Positions 42,146-54,750 of a DNA stretch of 64,000 nucleotides are shown in pieces (the stretch's first letter is position 1; the number at the start of each line of letters is the position of its first letter). The position numbers and the translations under genes are program-made. Under the pieces are notes generated by a model that was given only the letters and a program-made list of their open reading frames with translations, made no database searches and was not told the DNA's origin. Source of the DNA: Penelope pileata (Eukaryota > Chordata > Aves > Galliformes > Cracidae); contig WBMW01004027.1 of the NCBI GenBank assembly GCA_013396635.1, positions 255,461-319,460 of the forward strand, given 5' to 3'.

Positions 42146-43978
42146 TGCCACCATTTCAATCTGCTCAGGTTTTATAGTAGCAATGCTTGGTTTCATGGAA
42201 GCAGGAAGGATGCTGAAGCAGGAGGACTTCTGCCTCCGAGCAGCTGCTAGGAAGTATTGTTTCCAACAAGTCTGGGAAAACACATGGCTTTGCAGCAGAG
42301 GAATTGTCCCAGAGACTCCTCTGACTGCACAGAGTCTATTTGCTTTGCTTGTTGCAGGACTCAGACACCTTGCTCACATTCAGACACCCACCTCAAGACA
42401 CGTACTCTTACCAGCAAGCTGCATCCTGCCCTCCCTGCCCACCTGCACGCCTGGCTGTCAGATCCCCACCAAAACTCCACTTTCTGCTAAAGATGGGATT
42501 GGTTTCACCAGCTTCAGGTGTTTCCAGTGCAGACATCTCTGTAGGAGCCAGTCGCCCTTGTCTCTCTTTTGAACTGAAGCAGAGAAATCTCTGCAATGCA
42601 CCTGGTTTGTTCTTTGAGGTCTACTTCAGGAATGGATGAACTGGTCCCTACATCCCCAAGGGCTCTCCTAAGCAGTGAGTCCTTCCAGTTGTGTTTCACT
42701 GAAAGGACAGAAATTTATCTTATGACTGATGCAGGCTTTCCACCAGCATTGCTGCTTGTACTCCATCACCTTCAGCCCTAGCAGGCAAAGGGAAAATCTC
42801 CCTTCTCCTGTTCCAGTGGCCAGCAGACACAGAGAGTCCTCTGTGTTTTCCATCCTCTCCTCAATATTTTCAGCCCCAAAACTATCCTTTCACATCATGT
42901 TTCCAACATCCCACTGGTCTAGAAAAATCAGGACTGGGCACCCCGGTGATATGTTACACCAAATCACATTCAGACTTGAATCCTTTCCAGGTTTATAAAG
43001 ATTTTCCAAAGTTTGACTACGCTTCCAATTGTCCCACCACCAGTATTGAAATGTACTCTGTGTTAATCTCAATTTTTTTCTTTCTTTTTTTTTTTTTTTT
43101 TTTTTTTTTTTTATCTTTCCACAATCTTTTCAAGTTTTTCTGCACTCAGGCAGTACATCCAAATAGGTCCATTAGTGCAGAGCCAAGTTTGCTTTTTCAG
43201 CTCCAAACATTAAAGCACTGCTGGATAGTTACCTTTCCCCTCCCCTTCCCCTCTTCTCCTTCCTGTTCTCTGCCATAGTGCAAGTACTCATGCTCTGCTC
43301 CTCTGCACGTTCCCCTTTCTTGTGTAGGCTGAAACTGCTGGAGGTAGAGGTGTGGCAGTGATGTTTGATCTTATTTCACATTAAAACTCTTTCACTGAGG
43401 GCTGATCCCCCCACCCCACGCACACCTTCATCTTGAAGAGCATCCCACTCGATCCGTGCTCCTGCGGCAATGAGCAGGCAGGGTAAGGTAATACCCGTTG
43501 GAAGCAGGGCAGGCAGGATCGAGCCTCGAGCGAGCTGCCATCCCCGCAGGCTGCAAAATCTGTAGCCTCCTCCAAAATAAAGACGAACGTGATGACATCG
43601 CTTTTAGAGAGTTCATGCAGTTCATGTCTCAAAGCACATTCTGGCTCCGCAGTGGTAAAGCCTCACCAGGGCATGAATTTCTCTGTGCCTCCCTCAGAGG
43701 GGTATCTCAGCACTGCTCATGTTGTCCCTACTTCATTGTGACGAGGGCAGATTTAGGCACTTACAAGCATCCTTGTCTGTAGCCTTTTGAATTCCCAAAT
43801 GAGAATGAATGGGAATTATGCAGTGTACAATTATATAAAATAGTGGTAACTGGAGAAGGTGTGTGTTAGGTCCTGATGAAGATGGATTTGGTACAAGAGC
43901 TGGCAGAGAGGCAGCAGGATTGTCCCTGATGCTCTTGTCATTTAAGCAAGTCCTTCCTTTCTGCCACTGTTGAGCTTT
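42146..43978. other. Non-coding stretch with poly-T tract
   Basis: Contains a long T-run at about 43078-43113. No exon or named repeat is otherwise recognised. Confidence 0.5.
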
Positions 43979-44150
43979 CACAGAATCACAGAATTGCAGG
44001 GATTGGAAGGGACCTCGAGAGATCGAGTCCAACCCCCCTGCCAGAGCAGGTTCCCTACATCAGGTTGCACAGGTAGGCATCCAGGCGGGTCTTGAATATC
44101 TCCAGGGAAGGAGACTCCACAACCTCCCTGGGCAGCCTGTTCCAGTGAAC
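43979..44150 (-). mobile_element. CR1 LINE 3' fragment, minus orientation
   Basis: 'cagaatcacagaattgcagg', 'gattggaagggacctcgaga' and 'cctccctgggcagcctgttc' give an inverted CR1 tail of a subfamily different from the next copy at 44335. Confidence 0.93.
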
Positions 44151-44334
44151 ATTCTGCATTACAAATGCAGAATAATTTCCTCCCAAAATGTTTTGAATGT
44201 CCATCCTCACATGGAAGCAGCTCTTCAGACTTGCTTTCTGCTGCCCACTTCAGCACCTGGGAAGCACATGGACATTTTCCTGTCTGGAACTCTCAGGTCC
44301 AGGAGCTCATAGGTATCCCATCCTACCCAGGCAC

Positions 44335-44640
44335 AGAATCACAGAATAATTAAAAGGTGGAAAAGACCTCTAAGATCATCTAGTCCAACTGTCTGCCCAT
44401 CCCCACCATGCCCACTAAACCACAACTCTCAATGCCACGTCTCCACGTTTCTTGAATACCTCCAGGGATGGTAACTCCACCACTTCCCTGGGCAGCCTGT
44501 GCCAATGCCTGACCACTCCCGAGAAGAAATTTTTCCTAATTGTTCCTAAATTTTTCCTAATCGTTCCTGAATTTTTCCTAATCTCCAACGCGAATCTCTC
44601 CTGGTGCAACTTGAGGCCATTGCCTCTTGTCCAAATCTCT
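44335..44640 (-). mobile_element. CR1-F-like LINE fragment with internal 21-bp triplication
   Basis: 'cacagaatcacagaataatt', 'tctaagatcatctagtccaa', 'cgtttcttgaatacctccag' and 'gcaacttgaggccattgcct' mark an inverted CR1-F tail. Inside it, 44527-44589 carries three tandem copies of a 21-bp unit around 'aatttttcctaat.gttcct', where ordinary CR1 has a single copy. Confidence 0.93.
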
Positions 44641-47600
44641 TGCATTCAGGCCACCCATGGGACTTCCTGGCAGTGCTTCCATGATAAGAGAAGAGAGCAG
44701 CTCAGAGAACAGGCTTGGAGCAATATGGAGCCCCAATTTATCCCTGTATTGGGGACAGAGTTCAAGTCAAATAATAGCCAAATAGCAAATAAAATCCGCT
44801 CTGTGCAGGCTCACTTTAACAGCAGGTAAAGTTACGTCTGTCCTCAAGTCATAAGAGCTCACCAAAGCCCAGCTGAGCATGGATGTGGGAGCTGGAGAAA
44901 CCAGTCCTGTGGTGCCATCAAGCTTTTCTTGGAGAAGATGCACCGTGGAGGCCTCCTCCATGGTGTTTCATGGGTCATGCACTGGCCATTGGAGAAACCT
45001 GTGGCTCCTGTACCACAGGTACCATCACTGCCATTGGTGAACACCAAGAGATCGGTGGTTCTTCTTCAGGCTGGCCTTCCCCATTGAGTTCAACTGGGAT
45101 ACTTGGATCCAAGTCATGGGCAGCTGTGAAAAAAAAAAATCAGAAAAGATCAACAAAAGGGCTGAGAGTGAGTGACAGACAGAGCAAACACCGCAGACAA
45201 GCCAGAAACGTGAGCAATGCCTGCAGGTATGAAGGGTTGAAGGACAGGTAGAAATGCAGAGGATTGCATTAGTGGGTGTGGAACTAAATGCAATCAGCTG
45301 AAATGCTTCATGCATTGCAAGCTGCACCAGAGGAGGATGCCGCCAACATGGAGAGCTCCTGGGAGACAAAGATGCCATGAAGCTCACCAACTGAGCCATT
45401 TCAGGCTGCACAGCACAGAACAGCAGGCACTAAAGCCAGTACAGGTCCATGATGCCTAGTGAGTTCTTAGGTTACTCCCTAGCTTCTCCATCTCCAATAT
45501 TTATGATAATCTTAGAGTAACATTGGCCAGAGATTCCATATTGTGAGAACATGAGAGGTTTCTGAGGAACTGTGACTTCCATAACCATTCCACTGTTTCC
45601 AAATGACCTAATCTTGAAGGCACTCGATATCGCCTCAGTGACAAACCACTGCTTGAGATTTTTGTGAACAGCCTGCAATGCATCTCCAGCCACTTCCTGA
45701 GGATGTGTAGCTGGGAAGATGCACTGCCTTTATTTCACCCTCTTCTGCTGCATTCACATAGAGCGCAGGAGCATGTGTCAGAGTTTCTGGAGGGATCTGT
45801 GTAAGATGATGGGTTCAACATTTTTTTGTGAATATGGCATTATTCAGGGACTTTTTTCCTCTTGATGACTCAGATGGGCTTAGTCTGCCTGTCCAATGCT
45901 GGATGTCAAAGGAGAAGGCACCTTCCTCCTGAAATATGGCATGGAGCTCAGATGTCCCACTTGAAGGCACACAGCCTGATCTTTGGCCATCTGCAGCAAG
46001 AGGTGGGAGTCTTTTTCCTCAGTGCGTTGCTAGTTCCCTGGATGTCTCCTGGAGGCCCTCCAGACAACCCCAAAGCTTCATGCTGACTACAGGATTTGAT
46101 TTGAATACACTTCTTGCAAGAGATCTTTTAGAAAAAGTAAATTTCTCAGCAGACCTTCAAAGCACTGCTGCTGTCTGAAGGAGCTTGCTCTGGCTGGCCA
46201 ACAATGCTGTGCTTTCACGTCCCAGTGGCTTGGACTTGGGGCCTGCTGTAGATGCCTGCCAGCCCAGGAAGGCTGCGCATATGAAAAACAACCAAAAGAA
46301 GGACTCAGCACCCTGAGATCCCCAGAGGTAGGATGGATTTGGAAGTTTGCCTTGCTGGGTTGAGAACTAAGTCCAGCTCCTGTTTGCTATCTATTCCTTT
46401 ACAAGAAGGAGGATTTCAGTCCTCCTCCCTATCCCCAAGCCTATTTTCATTTGGAGTATTCTTTTGAGTATAGAAATGCCCAATACCCTTTTGAAGTCTC
46501 CTAAGCTCTGGACAAGAGTGATGTCTAATAGAGCAAGTGATTAGCTTGTGTTGAACAACTGTTTGTGGGTACCACCAATACTGGACACCTCCAAAATGCT
46601 CTTGTGGTGGTTAGAAGCAGAGGCTCCTGGTTTGGTTTATCTTCTACTGAAATGGCTGTCTGTCTGCAACCACAAGAGGAGAGAGTTCATTAGAGGAGCC
46701 ACTGCTGCCTCAAGACTCTATCTGAGCACAACTGAGATTCATCTTGGGCATTTCTTTTTGGTGGATCACCTCAAGGGTGGCTCTGAATATACATATTCTA
46801 TACATATCCTTACTGTGGTATATCCTGGCTATCTCTGGCTCCAAGGTCATGGCAAGGTGGTGGCATGGTGCCCTCAACATCCGGAATGGCTTGTGGCTGG
46901 ATAATGTCTGGCCACTCTCAATTTACAGGGATTTGTGACATGACCTGGACTTAACCTGAACATGCGCCGTGATGGCTGGGTACCCACATCTTCCCCTGCT
47001 CCCATGTCCTACCGCCGTAAACACGGATAATCCCTGGCTCACGCTCACTTGGTCCTTCTGAAAGCACCTCATGGGCTTGAATTTAAGCTCTGCTTTATGA
47101 CCAAGGGAGCACAATCCTTGCAAAGCCCCAGTAATCATAATACGTGCAGGCAGAATTGATACATGTGGGCTTTTTCTATCACTCAATTAAATGGTTAGTT
47201 TATGCAACATGCCGTCTTTTTGAATCAAAGCTGGGTCACTGTTAGGCTGAGGTAACATTAATTATTTTTCCGCTTGTCGGATCCCATGAAAAGGATGTGA
47301 AAATGGCCTGTTTATGAAAGAGTGCGGGCAAAGGCTGTGAGCTGATTATGTCAAACATATTCAAAGCTTCCTCTGCAAAAGGGATTGTGATCAACAAAGC
47401 ATAGCCCACACCTGCACCCATTTCACAATGAAAGCTGTGAGGGCCACGAAGCTACTGGGGAAAGAGAGGTTGCATTAACCCTTTTGGGAAGCAGGGACCT
47501 TTCCACTGTAAGATCTGCACAACGCAAAGTTGCTTTTCTCTTTCCCTCAAGTGACTCCCAAGAACATCATCCCATGAGGAAACAACTTATTTCCCATCTG

Positions 47601-47934
47601 ATTTTCTTCATGCTTAGGCTTTTTTAAGCTGAGTGAAGAACGTAAGAATGTCCCATTTCATTCTGGCCCTTGCTGATCGCAAAGGAGGTTGCAGAAAGGA
47701 CCTAAGTGTGCTGGAAGAACAGAAGAGCAGTGCAAGGTCAGACCCCAGACCCAAAAGAAGTTTTGTTCAGGCTGATCCTGGCACCCTGAGGGCAAGTGCC
47801 TACTCACATGGAGCATGCTGCTGGAGCCAGGCCATCTCCTTAACAACAATCAACAATATAACCTGCCCCATTTTCTTCCAACCCTGTTGAGTTTATGACA
47901 ACTCAAACAAGATGGTCTGAGTTCAGCATTGAGT
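44641..47934. other. Non-coding stretch
   Basis: No exon or named repeat is recognised. Numerous short open frames on both strands have no splice support. Confidence 0.45.
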
Positions 47935-48001
47935 TTGGTTGGATGGGGAGGTTGGACTGGAGATGTGCTGTGGTCTCTTCCAACCAGCTAATGTTGTGAT
48001 A
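47935..48001 (+). mobile_element. Probable CR1 3' end fragment
   Basis: 'gttggatggggaggttggac' and 'gtggtctcttccaaccagct' followed by 'aatgttgtgata' resemble a CR1 3' terminus of a subfamily ending in TGATGTTGTGAT. Confidence 0.6.
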
Positions 48002-51000
48002 AGAGCGTTCATAGCCTCATCACTGAGGGCAGTCTTGCATCTGCTGATCACTGAGGGAACATGAGATAGAGGAAAGCATCACCACCCCTTCCTGCAGCCT
48101 TAGCATTTGTCATTCCTGCCGGCAGGAGATGGAGATCGAATTTGGGTAGCAGCACTAAGGGAAAGGAAGTTACATCACACACGATGTCCCTTGCCAGCCT
48201 GCAGTGAACCCCAGCCAGCCCACGGTACAAGCTCTAAGGATTAAATAGGAGCACTCACCTGCAGCATCCTAGGAAACATACCCGAACCCCAACATCTGCC
48301 CCCAAATCCTCCCTGTCAGAATGCTTTTATTAGGAGAAGGCTCTACCTGTGCTCATCCAGAGTCACAACCCAGTCCTCATGCAACACTCATTATTTAATT
48401 ATTGGGGGGGGAAAGAAAAGACAAAAAAGTATATTAAATTATTTAACCAGGAACAGCTGCAGTAGGTGCCTGGGATGAACCATGCCCCCCACGAGAGCAG
48501 GTAGGCACCTCCCTGGCCCAGTAAGAGCTCAGCAGCTGGTGCTGACATGATTGGTCCCACATGGTTCAAACTCAGCCCTTTTGCATTGTGAGCCTAATAA
48601 TCTGAGATTAGAGAGCTTTCTCTTTAAAACAGGATGGAAATGGAGATCCCATAGTGCTTTGGATATCTAATCTGGAGAGAGTTCAAGGGCTTTTTTTTCT
48701 GCTCCTTTCTCAGCTGGGGCAGATGGAAGTCTGTGAAGAGACAGTCCTGCATGCAGGAAAATGAGTCTGATGTCACTTCAAAACAGACCTGTAAAATTGT
48801 ATTAAATCACTGTGTGGGTGCTTTGTCCAACTACAAAGTTATTTATTGTCTGTGAATTGCAGAGTAAGTTAAGGTATTTCAAATCCCCATCGCTTTGCTT
48901 CCCAATTAGAGGGGCCTCATCAGAGGACACTGAACATGGTCAAGGACTGGGTTGCTCTGTTAGCTAGTGTGGATGAACTCTTCATTGCCAGATGAATCTT
49001 GTGAGAAACCCCTGAAGTCAACCATTGCATGAGGGAGGTAAGATCCATCACAGGACAAAATAACGCTAAAACTTCAGGTTTATGTTTTCTGCTGTGAAAC
49101 AGCTTTCTATTTCTGGTTCCTGTGTCAAGTCAATATTGTTTTATGGGAAGACCTAGGACAATCCTTTAATTTGGCAAAATTCTGCTGATTAATATAAGAA
49201 TTTTGCCCCAATAAAAGTACTATAGACTAATTGCATTTGCTCTAATTAACAATCCAGAGGGGAGGTCTAGAAATGCCCTGCTCAGCATCACATAGTATAA
49301 AAACAGATGAAGGAACATCTCCATCTGACTCTTTTCAAGGCTGAAGTTTTCTATGATTTGTTGTATAGCATGACAGCAAAACCTGCACTTCTAGAAAGCA
49401 CTGAGACACCTTCAGAATGATTTTCTCGTGTATATTTAAAACAACGTTGGAATAGTTCTCAGAGTATGGAACAGATGTTATTACACGTTGCAATAAACCT
49501 CTAAAAACTTGGTATCTTAGAGTGTCCCGGTTGGCTTTCGGAGTCTTTGAAGATGAAATGCTATAAAAAGCATTGGGTAAGTGCTTTGACTGGGTTGTAG
49601 TCTTTGCTCAGGTTGTAATCTCATCTCTGGGCTGCGTTAATTGGAAATGGGTAAGAAAGTAGGGCATGTTACAAAGCGGTGTCAGCGACTCCGGGTAAGT
49701 CAGTGAGTAGGTCATTTTCCATTATCAAATGCTCTAAAAGATACTTTAAACCTGTTTGGAAATAAACAATCCCACAAAGCCCCCAAATACCTAATCTATT
49801 AATCCTCATAATTAGCATGGTGCAGGAAAAAGGAAGTTTGGTAAACATAAACTCAACAAAGGAACTATTCTCGAATAATATGAACAGCAGTTGTTGGAAT
49901 AATTTTATTCTTTCAAAAATCATACTTTTTCCTGCTGATAATTTAAATCTCTTTCTTAAAAAGTTTAAAATATGTACAATTTTTTAAAAGGAATAGGGAA
50001 TGAGAACACCTTAGTTTAGCAAATGTTGAGCGCTCTTCTGATAGCACATTATTAATATCATAAATGATGGAGATTATAATTATCTATAAATACAGTAGAT
50101 ATCTCAACTGCATTTGGAGGGGGCATTGCAGAAGTCAGACTATGACTTTCTGCACAGTAGTTGGTTTGGTCATAAGTACATCCCTTCAGAAAAAAGGAAT
50201 TTCCTACGTGCAGAAGGTCTTATCAACTGTTTATTTCTAAAACTGGAATTAAAAGCCAAAATGCCATCAATTTTTCTTGAAAATAACACTCCAGAAAACG
50301 TTTGTAAGTTGGAAGTATCAAGATGTGAATTTATTCTCAACATCTTGTTCCAAAATCTCAATGCTCCAAATAGTAATTCATGAAAAAAAAGTTCTTTTCA
50401 CCTTAGAATTAAATCAAAATTGAACTGTGCAGATTGGATCAGACATCATTGCAAAGCTACTAACACAACTTCTTGGGCTATCCCCTGATACACCTGGTGG
50501 TCTCAATTTTTCTGAAGAATATTCCTGCCCCTGGAGTTCCTGCAGAGGTGCAGCATGCTTAGGGACTGAAGGGGTGAGGCTCATCTGATCAGAGGAGAGG
50601 TGGGTGTCTGCCCCACCAGCTCCTCCATTTAAGCTAGCCCCCAGGCTTCTGTTCTCATCACAGGAGAGGAACAGGATATCTCAGAGCCTGACTTCATTGC
50701 TCTTTGATTCAGCATCTACATCTGGCTGATGAAACATGCCCTCCTTCACTTTGATGACTGCAGAGATATAAGGGTAAGGGTGGACAGCTCAGAAGTAGAC
50801 ATCTACCATATAGACATCTGCAATATCTGTCTATTCACAACTGATTTGGTTATTCCTCTTCCCTTTCCTTGGAAAACGACTGAAACACCAGCCTACATGC
50901 AAGCCTAGGCCAGGAAGAGGAAAGCTCTTCAGAAACTGTTCATCATGTTTCCCCACTTTGACACCTGGGACATCAGCACTGTGAGCTGCCCTTCCTCAAG

Positions 51001-54000
51001 CTTTTTTCTCCTTTCAACACGGAACTGAAGTGACACTTCAAACCCTTAACAGGAAATATGTGAACTCTGGAATGCATATAGCTCAGCCTAGAGTAGAGGA
51101 AGAATCCAGGTAAATGCTACAGGGGGCAACAATAGCATACCTTTTAATGGACTTGACACACATACCCTGCCTTATTCATCCCCATCTGCATTGGACATCC
51201 TTGAGGAAGACTGAACACTCACACCTCCGTTCAGAAAGCCCAGTTATGTTACCCAGGTTACATTCAGAAACCCTGTCCTCAGTCTAGGAGTGGACCTCTC
51301 TGACATCCCAGAACAACGGTGAAATAGGAATGGAGTCCCACAGCATATGCAGATTGTTCAGTGACCAAGACAGTGTGAACATCTCTGAGAAAATGAAAGA
51401 GAAGGGAGGATAATTATCCCTAACTCTTGGGCATCCCCGCTGTCCTCCTCACCAATGTTGTGTTTTAGCACAATGTGGGTTTTTTGAGTTGAATCCCAGG
51501 CAGGTAGTAAATGGAGTCAAAAAGTGCTTGCTTATCTTTGGATTTCAGCCTGGAGGTGTATCTTCTCCACCTTATTTGTTTTTCTCCTTTTTCCACAGCT
51601 TTCTCCAGCCTCTCGAATGGCAGATGTAGTTTCCATTCAAAGGAAATGTCAGCAGGTCATTTAACGACTTTCCCTCTCCTCAAAGAGTTTGACTCTTAAT
51701 TATACATAGAAAGATACACAAGAGATTATAACGAGGAATAGCAGGCAGCCAAAACCAAACTAATTTATTTATAGCATGTGACATATGGCAACATAAGACA
51801 AGATCTCTGGCTTATGGGCATTTTGGCAAGATGCAGGCTGGATCCTATGGCAACGCCTTGTGTTTGCACCGCTTCCATTTCTGCTGCTCTGTCCTTTCTT
51901 TTCTTTCATGTCTCATCTGTAAGTCTTCAAAGAGGGGACCTCAACCTTCCTTGGCTAGTTTTGACATAGACATTGCTTAGACATGTGCCCACAGGTAAGA
52001 ACCATTTGGCTTCAAGCTGTTCAGGAGATACAATACCTTAGAAAATGTTTTTGCCCAGAGTGTAAATGGAGACTGTGGTGCTCACCTCTTTTATCCACCT
52101 CAAAGTGTAATGTAAGGGACGGATAATGTTTTAAAGTGCCATCTAATCATTGAGTTTTTTTCTCATCACTAGGAAAAGAAAAGGATAAGAGCAGTCAGTT
52201 TGGCTCAGATCACTCCTCTACCTCCAACATGTCCAAGACGCTTGCCTTTACCTTTATGCAGCCTTCACTTGCTTCCCACTGAGCTGAAATAATAATAAAT
52301 GATTGATTATTCCTTTAACTGCCATTTCCTTACTTTCTTCATCCTCATCTCCAGAGAAATGAGTTGTCATGTAAGGCAGAAGGCGTTTGATATCACTAGG
52401 AAGAACAGCTCTCAGTCAAAGGTAGTAGGGCAAACCCTGCTTCCTACTAACAGGAAGGGGGTGGAAATTTCCATGAGGCTTGTGCTCCCGAATCCCATCA
52501 GTCTTGTCTGAAAACCTTCTTTTTTTTATTCCAGGGTCTCGACACAATTGCCTTTTTATGCATCTTTCTGCCTTTGATGACTACTGCCAGGTTATTTTTC
52601 TTATCTGACTTAGGAAAGATCTAACAGGATCAGTTAGCTAGCTCCAGGGTAGGTTCTTTGAAAAGCAATCATTTAACAGGGCTTTCTTTTACCTGTTCTT
52701 GGGGTTCTCCAAACTTTCTGGTTTATCTAGCTCTCTGAAACACAGCGCTGCCCTCAGCGATGCATGGGCCTGGTTGAGGGAGCCTGGTTGAGGTGCTGGC
52801 GCACCAGAGGGGCCACGAATCTGCTGATCCTCACCATGGAAAGCAGCTCTAAACACAGATGAGGGAAAATTTCTGTGTGAAGGAGGGGTGTCTGTGATGC
52901 TGGAAGTTAGCAGCAGTGGGCTAAACACTGAGATAACTTGATCTAAAAGCTGTGGTTGCTCAATGTATTTCTCAGCCCTCCTCCCAGCTCTCTGTCATAG
53001 TGAAGGGAGAATTGGCCTCAGCTCAGCCAGAGCTGAATGCCAACAGATGCTCAAATAAGCTGGCATAAATTGGTCTCGGAGCTCCATGGTTGACTGGGAT
53101 GGAGAGAAGATGAGTTACCATCTGATATGGGTGACCACAAACCAAGACTCCATGTTGAGCATGTGACTGGGGCCCTTCCAGGAGGAGCAGAGAGACTTGA
53201 GTTCACAAGCTAATGGTGGGCACCTGGGTCTCCTGCGTGGGAAATGTCATTGCATGGGACATGCTGGCTGGCGACTGGTCTAGCTGGAGAAGCTGTGATG
53301 TGAAGGCGGTGTTTTGTAGCACTGTCACAGAGTGGCTCATGAAGGGTTTGCATGCTTGAGCAGACCTGAGCAATTCACAGTCAGAGCTATCAAAGCAATG
53401 ACCCAGTGACTTTAACATGCTGTCTAAAATCATATTCAGAAACTTTATCCCAAAATTTTAATGCTCCATTGTATCGTTACAAACAGGCCCATGGTGATGT
53501 TATACATTTATGCATCACCTTCCACACCAGAGACTCCCAGTGAGGAGGTCTTGAGTGAATTCATGGAATTAATGGCATTATGTAAAGTGTATGTACAGGT
53601 ACACAGTGATTAGATGAAGTCAAATCCCAGTCTCCTTCCAAAGCTGGATACATTTTAATGAGAGGGGATAAGATTTCACTAACTTTGGACACAAGTTTAG
53701 ATTCATGCAATTTGTTGTCAAAGTCTGAGCTAGTACTTTCCCTGTAGCCCCACTAAAGGGGAGACGGGGGTACCCTATCCACCCCAGAAATGTTTTGCAC
53801 ATTTCAGGGACCCCTGCTCTTCTCCCCAGTCCTTAGAGGAAACCGAAGAAACTGGTTCACAGCAGAGCCCCGACCTGCAGATGGCTGAAGGTGGAAAAGG
53901 TAAATCCTGCTCTTGTGCTCAGACACAGGCAGCCCTACTGACATGAAACTTCACATGTTCATAGAGACTTCTAGCCAGACTATTCAAGATCTTCACAAGC

Positions 54001-54327
54001 TTTTCTTTTTCTCCTGTTTTCTTCTTCTTTCTTTCTTTTTTTTTTTCCTTTTTGCCATCAACCAAAAGGCAAATATATTAACATCTTTGAAAATATGTCA
54101 CTGCCTCATTTCTGTTCAAGCACCTAATTCACCTTGAGGTCAATTTCTATTGGGATTTAAGAACTTAAATGCCTGTTCTGCACTTGCTTATGGTAATGTA
54201 AGAGGCCTGTGGCCGAAGAGAAGAAAGATTCACAAGAATATCCTTCCTCTCAGCTTCTGCACAGTCTGTTCTAGGGTTGGACAGGTTCACATGAGAGGTG
54301 GAAGCAGCACTGAAGGTGAACAAGAAG
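48002..54327. other. AT-rich gene desert
   Basis: No exon or repeat element is recognised across about 6 kb. The block 49,690-50,060 ('atactttaaacctgtttgga', 'taatctattaatcctcataa') is AT-rich with clustered TAAT/ATTA cores and could be a conserved element. Long T-rich tracts lie at 54,000-54,050. Confidence 0.45.
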
Positions 54328-54750
54328 GGCAATGAAGCTGGTGAAGGATCTGGAGCACAGTGCTAAGGGGAGTGGCTGAGGGAACTGGGATTGTTCAGTC
54401 TGGAGAAGAAAAGGCTCAGGGGAGACCTTATTGCTCTCTACAACTCCCTGAAAGGAGGCTGTGGTGAGGTGGGGGTTGGCCTCTCTTCCCAGATAATTAG
54501 CAATAGGACAAGAGGTAATGATCTCAAGTTGCACCAGGGTTGGTTGGATATTAGGAAAAACTTCTCAGAAAGAGTAGTCAGGCACAGGCACAGGCTGCCC
54601 AGGGAAGTGGTGGAGTCACCGCTCCTGGAGGCGTTCAAGAAATGTGGAGATGTGGCACTGAGGGACATGGCTCAGTGTGCATGGTGGTGGTGGGTTGACA
54701 GTTGGACTTAATGATCTTTGAGCTCTTTTTCAACCTTAATGATTCTATGA
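54328..54750 (+). mobile_element. CR1-F-like LINE 3' fragment
   Basis: 'gaactgggattgttcagtct', 'gctctctacaactccctgaa', 'caggctgcccagggaagtgg' and the end 'aaccttaatgattctatga'. It is a close relative of the copy at 9127-9541 and extends slightly further 5'. Confidence 0.94.
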
